DNA of 64,000 bases from Marsupella aquatica (lineage: Eukaryota; Marchantiophyta): positions 19,592,001 to 19,656,000 of the forward strand of contig OZ316895.1 of NCBI GenBank assembly GCA_973895155.1, given 5' to 3'. The position numbers and the translations under genes are program-made. The notes under the pieces are model-generated. The model was not told the DNA's origin, ran no database searches, and saw only the letters and a list, made by a program, of their open reading frames with translations. Positions 55,873 through 64,000 of the stretch are shown here, piece after piece (the stretch's first letter is position 1; the number at the start of each line of letters is the position of its first letter).

Positions 55873-57480
55873 ATAGCATGTTCATCGTGGAGCATGCTTT
55901 TTTTGGTCTTGTAGTGATATGTAATTCATTTGATTTATTTTATGATAAAAGAAATAGGTACATGTAAAGTATAGGCCTAGAAATTAATACCTTGTTAATT
56001 AAAAGTGAATGACATAGTACACATGAAAAGAAAAGCACATTATGACCAAGAAACTACAAAGGTATTAAAGAATTGTGCACATACAATACATATTTTCACT
56101 TGCTTCTAGGTAATTAGTTCGTGGACCCTCACCTGTTTTAATTGAATGAGATTGAAAAGTGGATAGTAAGGAAAACGAGCGCTCGTGAAGGGCATTGGTG
56201 ACTGAAGGCCCCGCGAGCGAGAGACATCAAAATCAGAAGGATTCAGCAAGGAAAGTTGACCTTGTTCAATCGATCTGCTTTTGCCTTTTTCTTCTGCTCA
56301 GGTCGCTGCCTTTCCGCTCTTCTTTGCCCCGATCGTGTTTCTGCAGTGTTTTATATCTTCTTGTTCGATCCTGAATTTACTCTTTCAATTTTCTGTTGTT
56401 CTTTGGATCATCGGGGCGTTGTGTTAGTCTCTCTCGCCCTTTCGTATCTCCTTCGCTTCTCCTGGCTTACGCTTTCACTTCACCATGGCCTCTTTTGATC
56501 TTTGTTTTGATTTCAGGTTCAAATTGCAGTCCTTCTCTTCCTGATTCAATAGTTTCTTTGTTATCAATCTTTGATGGGGCAGCTTTGATTTCACCTTCTC
56601 GTTTCTCTCAACATTGCATTTGCACACATTCACAGCACAATCACAATCAAAATCAACAACGAGAATGCGTGTAGAGGTTGTGGCGCGGAGGAGTGCTCGT
56701 TGCAGTGTGGATTGTGGGCGGGATGGATTGTAGTGGACGTTAATTACGTGTTTCTAGTGACAAGTGCTTACTTTCGATTACACATTTCATTAAATTTTTT
56801 TTCTCTTTTTAATTATTACTTAATTAATGGTTAATTGAACCAGAGGGTGTGCATTCGGTTATTTAGGGGTTACAAAAATGGTTATTGTCTATCTCAACTT
56901 CAATAATTTGTTATCTCAAAGTAAATAATACGGTTACTTGTAAAACAAGTTTACATGAATTTTTACGGCATGGCGTCCCCAATTTTACCAAAATCCTGCC
57001 GCAAACACAAATGTTAAAGTCACTTTATTTTGTAAATCAATTCGTACCTGTTTGCAGCGCGTCAGGATGACGTGGCGCACTGTGGAGCCAGGAGTTTTGG
57101 AAGGGACCTCTAGTGGGGTCCGCAATGACAATCAACTCAATTAAAACCATAAGGTTTGTAAAAGAAACAACGAGGGGAACTTAGTACACCAAATGTGCAC
57201 ATTGTTCAAACTCATTTCTCTCTCTCTCATGAGAAAAAAGATAATCCACTAAGGGGTGATTGAAAAGGAAACATTAAACATTTATGAGGGGAGCCAAATA
57301 CAATCAAAATAGTCTAAGTTCACTAAAATTGAAAGGGGTCCAAAAGTTAATTCAAACTCAAATTAATATAAATGATTCACCTAGTTAAGGCACATTAACA
57401 TAAATATACTGAACACAAAATCTGGAAAAGACAAAATCTGAAAGGTGAATTCACCATATATTCATAATTTTGGTATAAAA
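55873..57480. mobile_element. Dispersed repeat family B, interrupted copy
   Basis: 55873-56090 is collinear with 14990-15110 (TATAGCATG, GAGCATGCTTT, GTCTTGTAGTGAT, GAAAAGCAC, GACCAAGAAA). 57140-57480 is collinear with about 15170-15480 (AAAACCATAA, GAGGGGAACTTA, AAAGGGGTC, ACAAAATCTGAAA, ATTCACCATATATTCA). The roughly 1-kb piece between (about 56100-57130) has no counterpart in the first copy and carries no recognised gene, so it is probably an insertion. Confidence 0.55.
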
Positions 57481-58330
57481 CCCCCATTCCTAGGCCTCTC
57501 TCACTAAGACCCAGTCTTGTGGTGAAAGAGTGGAGCACAAGCCTCATTCCTAGGCCTCTCTCACTACTCCCCATTCCTGTGGTGAAGAGTGGAGCACCAT
57601 AAAAGGTGAAGCACTTGCCAATTAAAAAAAAAGGTGTTGTACTCACCTCTATTAGCTCAAAGGCTCAAAGCCCATTCCTGAACATTTGCACTTTACAATG
57701 AGAGTACAGTGTAGCTCTTTATAGGTGCACTTGTACTTGCAAAAGTGAAACAAATTTAATGGAAAAGTGAAAACCAATAAAGACAAAACCAATAAAGACG
57801 GAGTCCCAGGCTAGACCCCAAACCAGGTCAAAGGCCAACTGCATACACAGCCTTGTCACATCACTTGCAGGAGGTGGCGTCCCTGGATAGTTCAGGTGTA
57901 GACTCTAACTTGTTCTGCACATTGGTGTAATGAAATCCCAAAGGCCTTTTTAGTTTTTTAAACCACATTTGCCTGTTTTTCTCATGTACCTGTCACTGTA
58001 CATAATGCACAATCACATACAGCAGAGAAAATGGAGTGTTTTGGAGCCAAAGTTGGTTCATTTTGGGGAATTTTTGGCACTCATGGTCGTCCCAACTGTT
58101 CATCATAGGGGTCAATCTCTGGCTCAGAATATAGGTTTTGGAAGAGCAAATAATTTCTCCTCAAAACAGTTCATTCTTTGTGAGAATTTTGCAAGACAGA
58201 AATGGTAGGCAGTAAGTGAGGTAGGGCATGGAGCTGACTTTGGCAGGAGTGAAGATTGAGTGTGCAGGGTTTTTATACGGGCAGTTGCAGTTACATAAAA
58301 ACTAGTTCCAGTTCCAGCATTATCCTTGCA
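57480..58330. other. Spacer with short duplications, no gene seen
   Basis: A phrase CCTAGGCCTCTCTCACTA occurs at about 57490 and 57551, followed in each case by TGTGGTGAA(A)GAG and GGAGCAC. No coding signature. Confidence 0.45.
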
Positions 58331-58338
58331 CCACACTA

Positions 58339-58520
58339 CCCATATATAAGGGGAAGGTGTGCAAGACTTCTCCATATTTCTACTCATTTTCTTCTTCTAA
58401 GGTGCCATCCCCACAACAACCCATTTATAATACCCATGTGTAAGGGGAAGATGTGCAAGACCTCCATTTTCCCACTCATTTACTTCTAAGGTGCCATCTC
58501 CACAATTTCAGGTAAAACTT
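58339..58520. repeat. 94-bp tandem duplication
   Basis: Units begin at CCCATATATAAGGGGAAGGT (58339) and its relative CCCATGTGTAAGGGGAAGAT (58433). Both continue with GTGCAAGAC, ACTCATTT, TTCTAAGGTGCCATC. It lies roughly 0.65 kb upstream of the METTL13-like start. Confidence 0.8.
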
Positions 58521-58689
58521 TATTGTTTCCAGTGAAATTGGAATCCTCCGGGTAACCCTTAGTTCTTGAACAGAGGCAGCTGTGGTTTAAATCAAAGGAG
58601 ATCTAGTGGTCAGAAATAAATCTAATTCTGTTTTTCCAACGTGACGTTCGCCAAAGGAAAAACTAAAAAAACAACTAATCACTCGTTCC

Positions 58690-59145
58690 CTAATTCGTCG
58701 CTAGCGTCTCCTTTTGATCGGACAGGTCTCAGTGGTCTCTTGTCTCCTTACTACTACAGTCCCTAAACCCCCCCGCCTCCTTGTCGGCCGAAGAGCTTTT
58801 AGAGCTTGGCCGAGCTCCTGCCAGGCTCCCACACCCTCGACAGTCTGCACTTCGATACTCCCATTCTCGATCTCGTGCAGATTTTTCCCAATTTGAAATT
58901 TCGGTAGTGAATCACGACTCGACTTTGAAGAGCATCTTGGCCTGTTGTCGCTAAACTGTCTTTTGTGCAGTCGATTCTTTGGGACATTCTGGACAGACAG
59001 CTGGAGATTTTGACCACAGAGGAGAGCTGGTTGGATTGAACTTTGACATCCCCAGAGAGGTGATTCATTTATTGTGAACTCCTGTCAATCGTTGTGGAAT
59101 TGCGGTGATCGCTGCTGGGCCTGGGAGAGAGGAGGGTGTGGAATT
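58690..59145 (+). promoter_or_regulatory. Probable promoter and 5' leader of the METTL13-like gene
   Basis: GC-richer DNA ahead of the ATG at 59146, in contrast to the AT-rich repeats before it. It includes pyrimidine-rich stretches, but I recognise no TATA box. Confidence 0.35.
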
Positions 59146-62100
59146 ATGGCACCGGGCTTGCCGCCGCTGCCTAAGACTCTGAGCGAATTTTGCGATTCGA
59201 AGTACTGGGATGCATTTTTCAAGGCGAGAGGGGGCCGCCCGTTTGAATGGTACGGCGACTGGAAGCTCATTTCCAAGCTCTTGACAGAAAAATGTGAATT
59301 GAAGACGGGTGATGTGGACCAGAAAATCTTGATCCCGGGATGTGGGAATTCCACTCTCTCTGCGGACATGTACGATGCCGGCTTCATTCACATCACGAAT
59401 ATTGATTTTTCTCGAGTGGTTATAGCGCAAATGTTGCGAATGCATGTCAGGTCTCGGCCACGCATGCGTTGGCTTGTTATGGACATGACAAAAATGCAGG
59501 TGCAATTATTGTCTCATTATCTCCTGGAATATTGTTGTTGAAGACTGCTGTGTGGATTTGTTTGAGCGCCCCCCCCCCTCCGTTCATTTTCCTATTTAAA
59601 TTTTAGCTGAATGTTTCATTACATATATTAATCCGTATGTTTTGATGCAGTTCCTTGTTATCTCCCTGTCGTAATTTGTCCCAGGAATTTGTCTTCCTTT
59701 CCTGTAGACTATTTGGTATCTTTGAAGCCTACATTGATATTCGTCCCGTTCGTTTCCAAATCAAATTTTATCCACTGCTTTCATTTCTAGGATTCAATTT
59801 ATGAAAGCCCACTATTAGCTCTATTCAGGCCCACTTTCACTTCGCCTTGTTTTTCTGCAATAAGTTTGTTTTCTTTTTTAATCTGTGTTTGCTTTGGTCC
59901 AAACTTTTCAGTAATTTCACCCAATATATTTCTGAGTCAGCATTTGTGCAATGGGCTTTGAGAATTATTCTGTTCTGATGGTGTTTGAGCTGACGTTCAG
60001 TTTGTCCTCGTTCATTGCTGAGTATTGTCTTATGTATTGCTCTCAGAATTTAACATGGATAAAGGAATGATGATAGAATGATGCTCTTGACCTTTCCTTC
60101 GCCTCCTGATTTCCATGCAGTTGCCGGATGATGCATTTGATGCCGTCATTGATAAAGGTGGATTGGATGCCCTTTTGGGTGAACCTGAAGATGACACTTC
60201 TTCAGGATTATCGTTTCTATCTGAGGTCTGTTGCATGTTGACAGACTCTTCGCATCAACTTACTATAGGGTCTGTGCAGTAGTAGCGTACAAGTATGTGT
60301 ATTAAGGATGGCAGCAAGAATGGACGCGGGAGGCAGCATTTGCTACTGTGTGCTACTGTTGTTCAATTCTGCAAATTGAAAGGTGTTTACTTAGTCACAT
60401 TGAATCGAATTCCAATTTTGGACGAGTTGTTTAATTAAGGGGAAGTATTTGCTCGGGAGGTCATACTCCTAAAAGCCTCAGTGTAATTGCAGGCTACTGA
60501 TGCCTTCACTGCCTCTCTCTCTTGTAGGTGAAGCGAGTCTTGAAAGTAGCCGGAAGATTTGCCTGCATCACGTTGGGGCAGCAGCATGTGATTGGTAAGC
60601 AGTGAATGACTTTAGAGTTAGGCCCAATTGAATAGGTAAATGAGAAGTTTTGCCTCTGTGGCATCATCGTATCTATGTAAAGGGGTTCTAAATCTCACAA
60701 CAGCTCCAGATGTCCCTCTTACTTTTCATAAAGTGATTGTCTTTCATGTTCTGGATATGATCAAATTTATGCGGGTGTGCAGAGTTATTATTGCATACAT
60801 TCAGGGAAGGCTGGCGGTTAAGTATTCACGGGTTGCAACTATCAGCCGCCGACTCCCCATCAAGCTTGCAGCCCTTTCTCGTTATTGCAAAACATGAAGG
60901 CGGGGAAACTTCGTCACAGGTGTCTTTCGAATTGGATTTGGACTGGCGGGGGCAATCGAATAAGATTCAAGTAAGTTCAAGAAAACTACTTAAGTCATCC
61001 AGGGAAGACAAGCTTTTCGTGTCCTAGTAAACTTCTTGAATCTTTCAAAACTCTTTGTAGCGTTTGAGTTATCTGCTCCGCCCATAATTTTTCAATTGTA
61101 GTGTGCAAGAAATTATTTGCCAAAATGCTCGGGCATTCTACCACGAAGGTTTGAAATCTGTTTCAATGTTTCCTACTGCGTGTCTGAGTAATCCATGTGT
61201 AATCTTATGCAGATGCAAGCTGTCGTTGTAGCGGTAGACGTAGAGAATGCATTGCGCAGCAAGGGGCTGACAACCTCTGAGATCGGCGAAGAACATGAAA
61301 CCAGTCCCCAAAACCTTTATGACAAATTGCATCCAGGCCGCAGATTAACAACAAAGCTTGTTAGCGAAGATTCCCGGTTCACATTCACTGGCGTTGTCCT
61401 GGATGCCCAGGAGGATATTGAAATTGCGTATCAATGTGCTGTTTTCCTTGTCCCGAAGGTAATTGTTTCATAAGATGGAGCTACTTACATCTGCATGTGC
61501 CCTTTACTGTCTGCGGTGTAAGGAATAGCAGAAGTGGAACAGTGAACATGGTAGTTAGGCTATTGGACATATCGTTATCATCCTTTTTGAGTTATTTAGT
61601 TCTTCAAGTTGCTGGTTTATGTCAAGATGTATCCTTTTGTCTTTGTTTGATCATCATATTACTGACATTTACATCAACGGACTCGTTTGAAACAGCAAAA
61701 ACATAAGTTTTGTGGAAATAGTGAACCGTCAGAGCAGAAATTGGTTGTTGCAGTGCATCCTCCAGACTCATAAATAACAACACTCATTTTAAGTTGCCCA
61801 TATTTCAATGTGATGTTCCAGGGCAGAGCACATGAGTGGCTTTTCTCATCCGCAGAGGGTCAGTGGGAGTTAACGGAGAGTGCAAAAGCAGGTCGGCTAA
61901 TACTGGTAGACTGCACTACCACTTTTGTGCTTTTCATGGCTGAGATACTATTAACAATTTCAAGACCAATCTTAGCCGATTTCTGACTGATTCTGATTCT
62001 GACTCCTGTAGGTATCACTGGACCCGAATCTATGTGCTGGTGATATTATCGGAGTCAAGGTATTCTGCCTAATATGGTCTCAATTATGATGCGACTGTAG

Positions 62101-63775
62101 ACATAGAGCTTAAAATGGTGACCTTTTAGATGATTACAGAGGTGGACATTACATCCATTCTTGACCACCTTTTGGTTTTGGCTAGCTAGTGTGAATGTCT
62201 TCAGTGCAACAGTAGCTTCACATCCAAGTCAGAGGATAACTTTGGTAGGAGATTCATTCACATTGATTACTGAAAGGTTAAGTTACTATCACAATATTGG
62301 ATATAACTCTTGGTTGGCTCCCTGAACTTTTGCAGGATGATTTATCTCCGTTGCTGAAGCCTCTTTTCCCGCTGGGATCCAGAGATAGTGGGAATGTGCC
62401 GTAAGTATGCTCTTTACTTTGCGTGAAGTCTGCTCAAGGAAAATAATGTTTACTGAAATGATTATACGTAAAGCGATAAGTATCACAGCGTAGCACTAAA
62501 CGTACTTGTTTTGAACTTTCTTGCTTTACTTCCTTTGCCCCATTTGTATTTTCAAATGTTCAAGAAATCTTCAATGTTGGGATGATACTATTGAAGCTAT
62601 ATTTAGGAACATGGACAGAAATTGCGAGCCAGACCCAGTCAAGGCGTAAGAGGTTCTGTCCACTGTAACACATAGCGTGCATCTCTCTTTATGTGAAGAG
62701 AAAAGCAATTATTGTCCAGGGTAGGATGCCGATGGATGCGATGTGAATTTGCAAGGTAGCAAGACGCTCAAAATATCGATTCCTTTCTGGGATGCAGGTA
62801 TATGACGCAAGGTGATGGGGTCGCAAGCAGGAACATTTTAGCTGAAGTATGTCAACTGTGGTTTTATCTAGTTCGAAATATAATTCGGTTGATTTCAATG
62901 CATTTCAGTGGGTGGCAACTTATTGGTTGAAAACTATCCTCTGCAAGACCCGTCTTCGTGATTGATGTGTGGTGGTAAATGGTAGTCGGATACGACTGTA
63001 ATGCTGTCAAATTAGTTAAATACGAGGTTGTACAGACCATAATTGTTCTTCTTGATTCTTTGATATCACAGATGTGAAAGGACAGTTTTCTCTGTATCTT
63101 CCTACTACATGTCTCATTAAAGGAACTACCATGGTTTGATGTCCTAATTTGTTATTTTTCTGCGAAACTTCTGTTACTCGGAAGTGTTTCCATCAGTCTA
63201 GATCTGATTGTATGTACGAATTATGACAGGTTGATTCTCCCATAACGGGACCCATGGTGGTCGAGGATGTGCATCTCTCAGATGAAAAACCTGACATCAA
63301 TAAACCAAAAGGAGCAAAGCTTGACCTTTTTCGGCGGCTGGTGTTCAAAAGAAACCCAAACTTAATACAATCTGAGGCTCTGTTGGTGCAAGAGAAGGGG
63401 GGCGCTGGTGAAACCAGTGGTAAGCATAGTACCGGTAAAAAGAAAAAGAAGCCTGCCAAGGATGTCAGTCCTTCAACAAACCCAGGTAAGAGGTGGTACA
63501 TGTATGCAAGATAGTCTCGTGATTATCATAGGTTTTATGATTAAAAAGTTTCAACGAGGACACAGCACTAGGTAGGACGTCTTGAATTGCTTTACATCAA
63601 CGCTGGTATGAAAGGTTGTGAAAGGTGATTTTTGTAATCCCACATCGCTTCAGGGACCTTTGAACAACTAAAGGTGGATCACAGCTACTTGGTGAGCCCA
63701 TATCATGCGGGAATGATTGCTTCATTTGCTTTGATCGCAAGAAACCTGAAGCAGTGGTTGGCTTCTAAGGAGGAG
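59146..63775 (+). CDS. METTL13: METTL13-like eEF1A methyltransferase, C-terminal domain beyond window
   Basis: SAM-dependent protein methyltransferase; in animals METTL13 modifies eEF1A at a lysine and at the N-terminus using two separate domains. Eleven exons seen, all in phase: 59146-59499, 60121-60225, 60528-60594, 60783-60970, 61213-61458, 61822-61905, 62012-62059, 62336-62400, 62798-62846, 63230-63485, 63654-63775 (528 codons). Exon 1 has SEFCDSKYWDAFFKARGG, FEWYGDW and SAM motif I as ILIPGCGNSTLSADMYDAGF with acidic partner NIDFS. Exon 2 gives DAVIDKGGLDALLG. Later exons carry AVFLVPK/GRAHEWLFSSAEGQWEL, PYMTQGDGVASR, a basic linker (KKKKKP) and VDHSYLVSPYHAGMIASFAL, where the C-terminal methyltransferase begins. 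The frame closes soon after the last donor (GAG/GTATGG), so remaining exons must lie beyond 64000. Confidence 0.93.
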
Positions 63776-64000
63776 GTATGGAGCAAAAAGAGCGTATCCT
63801 CGATCCAGACTCTGGTCTTGAATTTTAGCAAACAGAAGAGGACACTTTCTAAGCTGGTAGCTGAGCTATTTGCCATTTCGGAATTTCTTGTTCTGTTTAG
63901 CATCATGGGTGATACTTCGATTAGTTGTGGCTTATTGTATCTGCTCAATCCAGTCGAGGACTAACAACGTCAAACCAAATCTCTACTTTTAATCTAGAGC

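Noticed and set aside
56256-56674. Overlapping plus-strand frames (80 and 92 codons) that look hydrophobic
   Set aside because: The sequence is pyrimidine-rich, so it translates to Phe, Leu and Ser by composition. No family motif or splice partner is present.

Overview
The window is nuclear DNA of a green plant. The genes are split by many GT-AG introns, and most exons were assembled by matching reading phase across splice sites and by recognisable protein motifs. The families found (an FLP/MYB88-type R2R3 MYB, a plant F-box family, a METTL13-type methyltransferase, an RRM/RS splicing factor) fit a streptophyte. An enkurin gene, whose family works in motile cilia and flagella, argues for a lineage with swimming sperm: a charophyte alga, bryophyte, lycophyte or fern rather than a flowering plant. 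I cannot name the species from sequence alone.

Layout. 0-4.2 kb: an RRM/RS-domain RNA-binding protein on the minus strand, running off the left edge. 4.2-15.9 kb: repeat-rich, gene-poor DNA with tandem duplications, a decayed minus-strand retroelement with a coiled-coil gag-like frame (10.6-13.4 kb) and nested dispersed repeats (14.8-15.7 kb). 16-19.3 kb: a SINE-like tRNA-derived piece, then a plus-strand gene built from repeated symmetric exons, each coding one copy of an amphipathic module, with a duplicated last exon and a strong 64-nt hairpin in an intron. 20.5-23.3 kb: an F-box protein on the minus strand. 24.4-31.7 kb: repeats and a dead LINE retrotransposon on the plus strand. 31.7-34.4 kb: a conserved plant multi-pass membrane protein on the minus strand, preceded by an open frame of 105 residues that ends 58 nt before its start. 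36.5-40.9 kb: enkurin on the minus strand. 40.9-44.1 kb: repeats. 44.2-46.4 kb: an MRNIP-like DNA-damage protein on the plus strand, with a duplicated first exon and antisense open frames in intron 1. 47.9-52.3 kb: an FLP-type MYB on the minus strand. 52.3-58.7 kb: repeats and spacers. 59.1 kb to the right edge: a METTL13-like eEF1A methyltransferase on the plus strand, cut by the window end.

The genes do not form a pathway; this is an ordinary plant chromosome with single-copy housekeeping and developmental genes between repeat blocks. The least explained locus is the repeated-exon gene at 17.3-19.2 kb. It may be a lineage-specific family that grew by exon duplication.
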